Part shown: piece after piece, positions 30,001 to 42,000 of the stretch
Numbering within the stretch: the stretch's first letter is position 1
How the letters are laid out: the number at the start of each line of letters is the position of its first letter
From: Metellina segmentata
Taxonomy: Eukaryota > Arthropoda > Arachnida > Araneae > Tetragnathidae
DNA length: 64,000 nt
Assembly (NCBI GenBank): GCA_947359465.1
Contig: OX375877.1
Span: forward strand, 55,444,944 to 55,508,943
Reading direction: 5' to 3'
Made by a program: the position numbers and the translations under genes
The notes under the pieces: model-generated
Database searches by the model: none
What the model was told of the DNA's origin: nothing
What the model saw: only the letters and a program-made list of their open reading frames with translations

Positions 30001-33000
30001 AGAAAAAAACTCTGAAACTCGGAGTATGCAGGTGTTATAGAATTGAAAGCATTGATTCCTACCCTAGGGAAATTGTTATGAGTGAAGCCTTTTCCCTTTA
30101 CGGTTACACACCTAGCACACACACTCTTAAGTAAATAAGAAATAAGAAAAAAACTCTGAAACTCGGAGTATGCAGGTGTTATAGAATTGAAAGCATTGAT
30201 TCCTACCCTAGGGAAATTGTTATGAGTGAAGCCTTTTCCCTTTACGGTTACACACTTAGCACACACACTCTTATAAGTAAATAAGAAATAAGAAAAAAAC
30301 TCTGAAACTCGGAGTATGCAGGTGTTATAGAATTGAAAGCATTGATTCCTTCCCTAGGGAAATTGTTATGAGTGAAGCCTTTTCCCTTTACGGTTACACA
30401 CCTAGCACACATACTCTTAAGTAAATGTAATTAAGTAATTATGTCTTGGGTATCTTTTATTTTTGTTTTGTATTATTTGTATAATTTCTAACATTAAATT
30501 TTGTTGTGTAAAAATTGTGTCAGTACCCTGAATTTGGTGATGCACTGATTCAGTCTGGTAAGTTGGTACTGGCCTCTTTGTGTGAGCACTTATGCTCATT
30601 ACTTTTCATTTTCTTTTCGGGACTTTTCTTCGATCGAGATCTGCAGAAAAGTTTTATTGGAGGGGAGGAGTCTGTAACGTCTTGAAGATACAGAATCATT
30701 ATCGAGAATCGTTGGAGCTCACAACGGGAATCGTTCCCGAAGTCTACCCTCTGGTCCGACTGCGGAAGTGACGACTAGGGGAGGCGGGCTGGGAAGAGAC
30801 AATTTTTGGAGAGAGGCTGTTGCTAGCCGCAGACGATTTGAGGAACTTTAATCTTACGGAGGCTGTATTGTATCGGTGATGGATATCATCTTTAATTACA
30901 AAACTGTAGCTGTACATATTCTGTAAAAACTTTAACTCTCAATATAAGTATTTAATTCAGGAAGTGGTTTTACTTTTTCGTCGATACGGTACAATAGCTA
31001 CGAAATCCCGCGTACTTTAAACGAGGTACTTACTTGTATAAGCATTTTCTAGATGTTAGTACGAAAAGTTGGCTTATCAAAGTTCCACTGCAGAAAATGT
31101 CATGCACGTACTTCACAAGGGCAACCTACAAAATGCATTCATGATGAAGAATACAAAGACTTTTACTGGTTCGAAGAATAAACAAATAAATAAAATTTAC
31201 GGCCGCCAGTCACTCATATGAACTATATATTCTCTAGATGAATGACAAAATTTTTGGTACAGCTAAAGTCTATACGTTTATGAGCAGTGGCAATGGCCTT
31301 GGCGATTTTTGGCGAACTCTTAAAGTTAGCAAGGAAATAATTTTTCAAAACTCTTTTTCTTCAAAAATATTTTCTTTTTACAACGAAAAATGAAAGCTTG
31401 AAATCTCATTTGAGATTGTTGTGAAAAGTATATTAAAAAAAAATTAGCAAAAAGTAGTCAGCTTAAACACATTTGTGAACCAGTAAAAAAACTAAGCTGC
31501 GAAGGTTGGGGAAGAATTCCCTGAAACTTATAAATTACACTAAATACAGTAGGCTGTTTGAAAAGAAAAAGATTTTTAAAATTGAAAAAGCAAGAAATAA
31601 TACAACTTGATACGTCAGAAATGTTTCGGCAAAATTATTAAAAAAAAATTCCACAAATGGCAAAAAAAAAACAAAAAAAACACGAAAATCTTAAATGGTT
31701 CGTGAAAAGTTTTAAAGAAATTAAAAATCCCATAACTGCTGAAATACAAACAAATGAACCAATGGTATCACAAAAAAAAATTTTAAAGGACCAATGCAAT
31801 CAAAGGATATTTTAAAATAAAAATAACCAATGGAAGCAAAGAAAAAATTTCAAACGAACCAATGAAATCAAACGCTTTTAACGGAATTTGGAAGAACTTT
31901 ATAAAATATTTAAAATGAAATTCAAAGTTACCGGTTGCCGAGGTCGCCATGAAAACCACAATAACCGTAAAGACAGATGGGCTGCCTAAACTTACCGTAA
32001 CTCGCTACAAGAAGTGCGCCAATACCGTTGCCATCGCTCATAAATGTAGAGTGTAGCTGTACCAAATATTTAACGATAACAACTTTATTTCAATCATTAA
32101 AAACAACAACGGTTTATAAGTTTCGAACTTCAATTAAAAAACAAACAAGCCGTTGCCACTCACTGAAAACTAAAACTATAATGTGAACAAAGTAATAGTG
32201 ACACAATCACTAGATCTTAAGACCTAAATTCTAAGCATACTCCCACCTTGCAAAGTTGTTGTTGTTGTTTCTCATGCCTACACTGTCAGACCAGAGGAGT
32301 GCCAGGCCCGTCGAAGACGGCAATAGGCGAGGGGGTGCGCCTTCCGTGTTATTGAGCCCCATTGGGAGGAAGTCCGACTTTGCTCCACATACATGACATA
32401 TCCATTTTACAGGAAGGACCCTTTTATACATCCATTCACTCACATATATCGTAATTTAGATCCCAAACAGAGGCCGATAACCCCCTGATCAGGTACCCCC
32501 AGAGGTATTGATTTAGTATGGGAAAAAGGGGAACTTTGGACCACAACCTATTTAACGTGCCCCAGTCACCATTAGTGAACACGACGGTCTTTAGCCAGGT
32601 CGAAGCGCCGATCTCGCAATCATCAGAATTGCAGGCTCCGCCGAGGACGGAACCCACAACCCTTCCGATGCGAGCCCGACGCTCTACTGAATGAGCTACC
32701 GCGGCTCCCTTGCAAAGTAAAATTAACAAATGGAACTTTGCAACTTAAATTTTGCAAAAATAAATTACTTCCTTCTTAGAATTATAATTTTGTGAGTGCA
32801 ACACCTGAATGATAATCGGAAAAGTTAAAAAGTTAACATCAAATCTTAAAGGATAAATACAATAAAGTTCATGTATCAAATCGGCGAGGAATGTTAATGT
32901 CTCTTACTGATCTGCTTTTGGTATGGATACTCATCCCAGATGCATCAGAATTCTCAGCAGGAGGGCTGGGAATGGTGTAAAAATGAAAGTCAGATTTCAC

Positions 33001-36000
33001 AGAAGCTATCTTAAGTATTTCCACATCAGTTTTTGCTGACACTTCCAATGGATACAGCTTTGGGAAAGGACGGATCCTCTCATCCTGTGAGGTTCTTAGT
33101 CTCCCAACTCTTGGAATACCATATTTTCCAGGCTAGACCTCCAACACAATTCCCAGACGCCAATCAATGCGTCGAACATTGTGATGTCCAATCAGTACAA
33201 CATCACCAACACATAAAACATCATTTATTCTAATGTCCTTGTGAAGCAGAAGAGCCATATATTCATTTCTAAATCTTTGTTTTAGATCCTCAAATAATTT
33301 CTGCAAATATTTTATACGTTTTTTATAGAAGATCTATACACACTGTCAAGATCTGTAGTTTCGCAGTTAGCGCTTCCATCAATAAACATTGCAGGTGTCA
33401 GAGGCACTAATTCAGTTGGATCACTTTGTATGTACGTTAGTCGCTTGTCATTTATTACTGCCTAACAGTCACTCAAGATCGTGATCAGATCTTCATGCCA
33501 CATTGTAGATTCTCCCAGGACCCTTCTCAGAAGTTCTTTCAGCATTCTTACCATTCGTTCCCACCATCTACCCCACCACACAGCAGTGGATGAAATAAAT
33601 TTCCACGTTATTTGCTGAGAGGTTGAGTAATTGGCTATCTTGTTCCACTCTTCGGCTTTGAATGCACTGTCTATTCCATTATCGGAGCGCAGTACTGAGA
33701 TCCTACCCCTTCTCGCAATGAATCGTCTTAAGGCTTGAATGAAAGCTTCGGTGGTGAGTGACTGTACTAAGTCGAAATGGACTGCTCGGTATACCGCACA
33801 AGGGAAAAAACAATCCAAGCCTTGTCTTTTGATTTTAAGTAAAGGCGACCTGCCAAATCCACACCAGACACTTCAAAGACTTTAGTCTACGTAACACTTT
33901 CTCTTGACATTGATGCGAAGCGAACTTCTATAGGTCTAGAATTGTAACGCTTGCAGATTATACAGTTAGAAATAACTTGTTTTGTTAATTTTTTAGCGGA
34001 TCCAAAACCTCTCCCTAAACCTGGCCAATAAGATGAAAGTGCCGGATTGCTTTGCCTTTTCATGTTGTTCACAGATTAACTTTAACTCAACATCATTTGC
34101 AGGCAAAAGAATTGGGTATTTGAAGTTTTTCTCTTCATCACTGTGCACAAGTATGATTCTTGTCGGATGACTGTCACCCCTCTCTCGCACGCCACCCATA
34201 TGCCCGGTTCTTCTTTCGTTTCTCACTCGAGGCGTTCCCTGTCAATCCACTTTGTGTTTTCGGTAACGCGGTACGGAGGGGTCTGTTTCCATTCAGAGAG
34301 GGAGAGAGATGATTGTAATCGGATTTGTAACCACCACAGTGGAACGCTGCCTAAGTCAGTTGCTGTAATGCCATTGTCATGTAAACACGCTCTTAGTGTG
34401 TACTTACTCGTGTTGGATACTTCATTACTGAACTGTAAATAAACGTATTTAAAATGGAAATAACTACTTGTTCTAAGTAAGAACTACCCAGTGATCTTGA
34501 ATGTTGATCGCACTTGAGATGGTGTCGGATAAGTTCCAGATGAAAGGAGATAGCGAATCGTAAACATCGACGCGAATTCTGATGTAAACTTGGTAATTCC
34601 TATTGATGAGCGAAAACATGGAAGCGTCACGAGCACCAAGGGAACTGAAGTTCTCATCAGGCAACGCAATAGAAAACTGGAGGAAGTGGCGTGAGCAACT
34701 CGATAACTACATGTTGCGATTGAGAGCGACACGCAGCCGGACAAGGCGAAAATAGCGATTCTGTTGAGCTTACTAGGGGATGATGGCGTGGAAATGTTTA
34801 ACACGTTCAAATACGAAGAACCACCGAAACGCGAAAATTACGACGACGTTATGGACAAAATTGGCCAATACTGACTGCCAAAACAGATTGTTGTATTCGA
34901 GAGATACATGTTTTTTACGTGCATCCAGCAGGAAGGCCAATCTATCGATAACTACGTGACGCAGCTGAAAAAGCTAGCCGCCACATGCGAGTTCAAACAC
35001 TAGGAAGAGGGCCTAATCCAGAACAGGATCGTCCTTGGAATTCGTGACAACGGGCTAAAAGAAAGCCAATTGTGGAAGCCGGTGTTGACTGTGGATAGAG
35101 CTGGAGATATCGTTCAAGCCTCAGAAACAAGTAAAAAACAAATTCAATCCATGGAAGAGACTAGAATAGCATCGACAAGCAAGAAAAGTTATGTGCACGC
35201 GATAAAAACCAAAAAAATCATCTAAAGAACTTTTCCCAATCATCGGAGTATGATTGCAAAAAGTGCGTACGCTGACTTCAGCCACGGGAATAGCCTGCTT
35301 ATGGGAAAATATGTTCGAAATGTCAAGAGCAGAACTACTTTGAATTCGGGTGCCACCAACGAGCAAAGAATATCCATAAACTGGAACACTGTGAAAAGAG
35401 TAAATTGATAAACCTTTTTTTGATTTATTGACATTGTTACTGTCAATAAATCAAATTTATTGACAATAACAATGTCATTTTTATTGACTCTGTTCAGCAC
35501 AAGCAGGTTGAAACTGAAAGTGAAAAGTCGTGGTTTGAAACTGTGGATGTAGCTTTAAATGTTATATGGATCCCCGCGATCTAAACAAGGTAATAAAAAT
35601 AGAGCACTACTGAATTCCATCAGCAGAGGACAAAATAAATAGATTAGAAGGCGAAAAAACATTTTCTGTATTAAGCCTTAAGGACGGCTTTTGGCATGTG
35701 CCTCTAGACGAAGCGAGCTTTGATATATGTACTCTTAATACACCATTTGGGAAGTACAAATTCAATAAAATGCCATTTGGAATAGCATCTGCCCCAGAGG
35801 TCTTTCAAAAAAGAAACCCGAAACTGTTTGGAGTTATTCCAGATGTCGAAATCTATTTTAACGACATCATCACCACTGGCGTGAATGAAGCAGAACATGA
35901 CATATACATGTTTAAGGTCCTTGATAGGGTTACAAAGCAAAATGTAAAATTTAACCCACAAATTTCAGTACAGGGTAACAGAGGTAAGTTACGTGGGACA

Positions 36001-39000
36001 GATAATATCAAACTCAGGTTTCAAAGCTGACCCGAGTCACATAAAAGGAATTATGGACATGCCAACCCCAAGAGACAAATCAGAAGTTAGAAGGTTATTG
36101 GGAATGTTAAATTTTCTGTCTAAATTCATACCTAACGAATCTACAGTTACTGCCCCCCTTAGAGAAAAAATCAAGGATAAGGTTAAATTCACAACTAAGA
36201 GAGACAAAGGAAGAGTTTTTTTTTAAACAAAAACACTGCTAACAAAAAACCCAGTATTGAAGGTATTTTCAGTCTCAGAAGCAGGTAACAATACAATGCG
36301 ATAGCTCGAAGGATGGGTTAGGCACATGCTTAATTCAGAAGGGCCAACCTGTTTCGTTTGCCTCTCGAAATTTAATAGAGTGCGAGAAAAATTATGCTCA
36401 GATAGAGAAGGAATTACTAGCCACAGTCTTCTCATTTGAGATAAAACCACAACTTGGTATGTTGACAGAGAGTGATAATACAAAGTGACCACAAACCCTT
36501 CATGTCCATTGTAAACAAACCCATGCACAAAATATCATCTCGAATGCAAAGGATGCTACTAAAACTACAAAAGTATGAGTTTGAGATAGTGCACGTGCCT
36601 GGAAGCCAAATGTACTTAGCGGACAGTTTGTCAACAACATTTTCAATCCATGAACAGGTTGAGAATTATCCTGAAATGTTGAATATTGTACATAGCATTA
36701 CAAAATACCTATCAATGAGTGCTGTTAAGAAAGCGCAATTTTAAAACAAAACTAAAGCCGACCCTGAACTAAGTCAGATTCTCAAATACCCAGAAGAAGG
36801 ATGGCCCTAATCCCAAAAAGTAACGTTTAGTAGAATAAAAACATATGATCAACTTGAAATTATCTGCATACCAACAATGATATAGTATTTCTGAATGATA
36901 AAATTGTAGTCCCTTCTTCATTACGAAAAGATAAGATAAACTTAATTCACGAGACACATTTTGGGATGTAGATATGCAAAAGTAAGGCGCTAGGGAGCTA
37001 TTATTTTAGCCTAAAATGAATTCAGATATAGAAAAACTGGTATCGCAATAATCATATTAAGAGAGCAAACCCGAAAGAGCCTCTAAAGCCACATACAGTC
37101 CCCATAGACCATTTGAGAAAGTGGTGTAGATATCATGAGCTTTGGCAATATAGACTACCTTGTCCTTATGGACTATTAATCGAAATATGGTTAGAGGTTT
37201 CTATGCTAAACAATAAGTCAGCCAATGGAATCATAGATAAGCTCTAGTGTTTCTTTTCTAAATTTGGGGTACTGGATAGAGTAATTTCAGATACTGTTCC
37301 TTTTAACAACAATGCTTATAAACAATTGGCCAATGAATGTAAGTTTGACAATGTATACACCAGTCCTTACCACTCACAAAATAATGAGACGGTAGAAAGT
37401 GTTGTTGGGATTGCAAAGAGTCTGTTTCGGAAGGCAAGAGAGGGAAGCAAAGGTCATCATGTGGGTCTTATGGAATACAGGAACACCCCCATATCAGGAC
37501 TTGACTTATCTCCCTCCCAAATGATGTTCAGTCGAAGGTTGAAAACAAAACTGACAATAGCTAACAAATTGCTAAATCTCGAACTATTTACTAACATTAG
37601 AGACGATTTAGTATTAAGGCAAGAGAAACAAAAGTCATACTATGATAAAACAGCTCATTTATTGCCAGAACTAAAGCCAGGGGAAAATGTAAGTCTAACA
37701 ACTACAAAAATGGAACATGGGAACCAGACCAAGTAGTAGCATAACATCAGTCAAAACCCGTAGGTCGTTACTTGTTAAAGACAATTCTGGTAGAATTCTA
37801 AGGCGAATCAGAAATTATCTTAGAAACTCACAGATTCCTTTTGTAGAGCAAGTTAACCCCAATGAGGAGAGTACCAGTGACCCAAGGAATACAGGGGATA
37901 CAACGTCAAATATTAACACAAATTCCAGTCTCCCCAACAAGACGTAAACACGTCAGGGAACACAAAAACAAAAGCGGTCGTGTTAGTAAGAGGCCTACAT
38001 ATCTAAGAGACTATGAATGAGATACAGGCCTATTAAGACTATAAAAGGCAACATGTAACCAAACTTTTAAGAAGCTCTTGTTTATGAAGTATATTATGTG
38101 TAATATCCTTCATGTAAATGTATATATGTTAATGAACTATGTAATATGTAATCAAGAATCTTAAAAGAAAGGATGTCGGATGACTTGAACCGATCAATCG
38201 GATTTGTAACCACAACCGTTAAAACGCTGCCTACGTCAGTTGTTGTCCTGCCAGCGTCATGTAAACATGCTCTTAGTATGTACTCACATGTGTATGATAC
38301 TTCATTACTGAACTATAAAAAAAGTATTTAAAATGGAAATAACTACTTGTTCTAAGTAAGCACTACTCAGTGATCTTGAATATTAATCGCACTTGAGAGT
38401 TCTTTCTCTTAGAAGTCCCTCTTTATCTCTTAAGGCTTGTAAACATTGGTTCTTAGTCTTAAAAATCCCTATTTATCTTTTAAGGCTTTCATTTTTGTTA
38501 AGGACTCATCTACAAATGCCTTTAACTGTATCCACTTGAGAACTAGAATTTCTGCCTCTTGAAATTCTACATAGACTAAATCTACCTTGAACTCGCCTTC
38601 ATGCGACATGTTATGGAGGAAACGTCTAGCCCAGGCCATGACTAATGTTTTTGCTGTATTTGGAAAATTGATCACTCACAATTTCTGTTGTTTGAATATT
38701 CATCATGGAGGACACAATCTCTAAATTTTCTCTTTGATCACTTCTTCTTAATGAACAAATACATATCTCTGGCGGTCCATTCAATAGGTGGAAGATACAA
38801 CCAGGTAGAACCCTCCCACCATTTGGACTTGCATAGTTGCTGTGATAAACAACCTCTACCTGGCAGGTCTGCAGGATTCAGCATTCCCGGAACGTGTCTC
38901 TATGCTTCGATGAGTGTCAGTCTGCGTATTTGTTGTACGCTGCTCTGGACAAATACACCACACATGTCTTCTCTTCTCAATCAAGTCAGCACGTTGGTAG

Positions 39001-42000
39001 AGTCTGTCCAAAAGTAATCATTGTCAGTGTTAAGCTCTTTCCGAACCTCACATGAAAGACGTGTAGAATAGCAGCTCCAAAAAGCTCTAACCTAGAAATT
39101 ATGGTTTCCTTTCCCCCACAAGGAGTAATTCTAGCCCTAGTCTGTATGAGTTGTACAAGGACAGTGCTTTGATTACCGACTCTTAGAAAAACTGCAATAG
39201 AATAGGCAAGTTTGCTCCCGTCACTAAAGAAGTGTAATGAAATGTGTGATCAGTCTTCATCACAGTGCAACCACTGGGTACCTTAAGAAATTTTAGATAT
39301 TCAAGTTCATTCAGCCATTTTATAAAATCGCAATGTGTTTTCAGGTCGACTCCTTCGTCCCAACCAATTTTTTTATTTCCATTAAACAGTGTATCCAAAA
39401 TTTTGGAAGCAGTAACACTGGACAAGTTATCCCTATAGGATCAAAAACTCAACGTGCAGCAGCTAAAATAATCCTCTTTGTAACTACTTCATTATTTATT
39501 GCTTCATATGAGGTACATTTACATAATGTGTATCCATTTGCTTATACCAATTCATTTCTAATATGTTTGTAACACCTATTATGGAGTCAGAGGGGCTAGT
39601 GTACTCATACCCCTTTCAAATCAAATTTCCTTTCAGGTATAATATCAGGGGCACCTTGAACGAATTGCGTTAACTCTGAATCAGTTTTGACACTGGTTAA
39701 GCAGTTTTCTACATAGAAATTGTGAACTCCATTTCTTCCTCAAGATTCTTCAAAGCATAAGTTTTCAGCGATAAAGAATCTAGTAATGCTCTGAGAAGGA
39801 CTTATTTTCTGCCTGATACCAGCTTTAATTTCAGGGTCCGTAAAACACCTTTGGCCCATAAGCGATGTTGATCAAATTAATTTCAGGGCTCGCTCGCGTT
39901 TCATCACTCTTGTTAATTAATTCTCTATTTCGAGCATCTAGAGATTCACACATGTGTGCAACAGGATTTTTGTCACATACCACACATTTCAGAAACACTG
40001 TAAATTTACGAACTGGATGTTCTGGTGTCAAACATGCAAAACATTACTGTTTATCCCTCAAAACACTGTCTCCCTGCTAAACTCATTGTTTGAGCAGAAA
40101 AGCGGTCTGAACTTGGATATTTGTCCGAGCAAAAAACTCAAAATTTTCTCACCTGCTTTGAAGTAATGAGTATATTTGAAGCTGAATGCATATTCTTTGA
40201 TTTTAAGTTTCATACTCTTCTCTTAAAGGATACACTATATTTATTTTCACTTAAACCAAAACCTACCATAGCTAAATTTAATATTTCTTCACCTTCAGAT
40301 TCTACTTTTAAAAAATTCATCAAATGGGTCAATCGTTCTTTGGGAACAGTTAAAACTGAGGAAGAGGCGATTCTGTTACATGCTTTCAGGAACTCTTCTT
40401 GAAAACAAGATTCAACCATTGGATATAGTATTTCAAGCACGTTTATCAGTTGTGACACCTTCCGTTTCCAATGCTCTGAGATACTTTTCCAGTTTATTAT
40501 ATAGAAATGGCGTTAAGTTTTTCTCATGTCATGACTGCGCAGATGATCAGTTGATGATGAACGCATATGATCAGTTTCAACAATTCTCTTACATATACCT
40601 CCACCAACACTTCATCTCTGCCAAATCGAACTTTAACGCTATCAACTGCTTTAGCGTGATTGGCTCTGGTTGTTGGAAAACTTTCCACAACTTCTCGAGA
40701 ACGGGATCCGTTTGCGGCGATTTGAACAAAGTATTGAAATTTGTTTTCCGGTTCAATATCTCCATCGCTATGAATGTGTTGGAATTTGAATCCAAAGGGA
40801 AGCCATTCTTTCATATCGCCATTATATTGCCTCAACTCTAATTTCGGTAGACTGACATTCTTTTTAGAACTAGGGATAACAAGAAGGGGTTGAGAATCAC
40901 CAGCCATTGGCGTTGTTGCTTGGATTCGTGCCAACTCCAGCTCATATTGTCTTTGCCTTACTAGTTCATCATACTCTATTTGTCTTGCTTTTTCTCGTTC
41001 ATCATACTCTATTTGACTTGCTTTTCTCGTTCATCATACTCTATTTGTCTTACTTTTTCTCCTTCGTGTGCTTTTCGTTAGCTGATATTTGTCATCCAAA
41101 TATTCGAAACAAATTACGGATTTGCCACGTACTCTCTACTTTTGAAAATAATGTTCCTCGCATCTGCTACCGTTACCTTCTGAGGCACTGTTTCACCAAT
41201 TTCTTCGGCTACAAACACTAAGTCCTCCTTTTTAAATCCTTTCGTTGCTTTAAACATTTTTATTCTACGCTAGTCCTGTCGCGGACGCCAATAATTTTAC
41301 TGGTTCGAAGAACAAATAAATAAATAAAATCTACGGACGCCAGTCACTCAAATGAATTAAAAGTTCTCGAGATGAATGACAAAATCTTTAACGATAACAT
41401 CTTTATTTCAAGGATTAAAAATAAAATCGGTTTATAAGTTTCGAACTTCAATTAAGAAAACTTATTTGAATGCCACTTACGTAAAAATAAAACTAAACAG
41501 TGAACAAAGTACTACTCACGATGCTAGCGCAGTGGACAAGCAAACTGAGCCACGACGGCCCCAAACTTTCATGGCAGAAGATATTTTCTTCTTACTATTT
41601 TCTATTCTTTCCCTTGGAATAGATCCCTGTCCGTCGCTAACTAACCTTTGTGTTCCTCCAGTGCGATATAAACTCTACTACTTACCTTCTTCACACCTAG
41701 TAGCCAGGTCATGCATTGTAGTTCTGAAGATGCTACTGACGTCGGAGGGAAACCGAAATACATTTTTCACGAGACGACACCTTGTTTTTGATGCTCGAAT
41801 TGCATCTACCACTTTGAATGCTTCAATGGGCGGTACAGTTATGACACCAATACTAATTAAGTGATTCCGTTATCTGTAATGCGTGCAAGCATCTAGTTTT
41901 CAAGACGTCGTTAAACATTGAAAAAGCTACAAAGTAAACTGAGACAGGAGTTGCTACATTGCCATAAAGGGAAGTATATTTTGCACATATCGTTTTTTCT

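Larger units (their letters stand above)
26498..30993 (+). mobile_element. Non-autonomous LTR retrotransposon (Gypsy-derived, no pol)
   Basis: LTRs 26498-26818 and 30673-30993, both 321 bp, TG...CA ends, about ten differences by eye. The 4-bp target duplication ATAG is at 26494-26497 and 30994-30997. A purine tract (GGAGGGGAGGAG) precedes the 3' LTR. The interior holds a long leader with tandem repeats, a gag N-terminal frame, a protease/pre-integrase scrap and a 145-bp tandem array. No reverse transcriptase or integrase is present, so mobility would need helper proteins. It lies in gene B intron 7, ending 40 bp from an exon. Confidence 0.93.
34161..38399 (+). mobile_element. Ty3/Gypsy (Mag-like) element nested in BEL integrase
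   Basis: LTRs 34161-34520 and 38174-38399 both start TGTCGGATGACT; target duplication TTCT at 34157-34160 and 38400-38403. TGGTGTCGGATAAGTTCC directly after the 5' LTR is a good primer-binding site candidate, and AAAAGAAAGGA precedes the 3' LTR. The 5' LTR is about 134 bp longer because it carries an extra GC-richer segment (around 34180-34315). Gag, RT, RNase H and integrase follow in the usual Gypsy order, all broken by stops. Confidence 0.88.
31161..41510 (-). mobile_element. BEL/Pao retrotransposon with three nested insertions
   Basis: LTR remains at 31161-32194 (3') and 41295-41510 (5') share TTTTACTGGTTCGAAGAA, GACGCCAGTCACTCA, AACGATAACA and GGTTTATAAGTTTCGAACTT. Next to the 5' LTR, TGGCGTCCGCGACAGGAC (minus strand, 41272-41290) looks like the primer-binding site. 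Gag, zinc-knuckle, RT-side and integrase fragments follow in order toward lower coordinates. A MITE (31.25-32.07 kb), a SINE (32.26-32.71 kb) and a Gypsy (34.16-38.40 kb) have inserted into it. Outer target duplication not resolved. Confidence 0.88.

Noticed and set aside
29527..30266. Minus-strand frames of 101 and 150 codons with internal repeats
   Set aside because: They follow from a repeat unit of 144 bp, a multiple of three, on the antisense strand of an LTR element. No known domain.
29711..30430. CRISPR-like or satellite array as a separate feature of the host
   Set aside because: Repeat unit and spacing are uniform without spacers, and the array lies inside a complete LTR element with its own target duplication.
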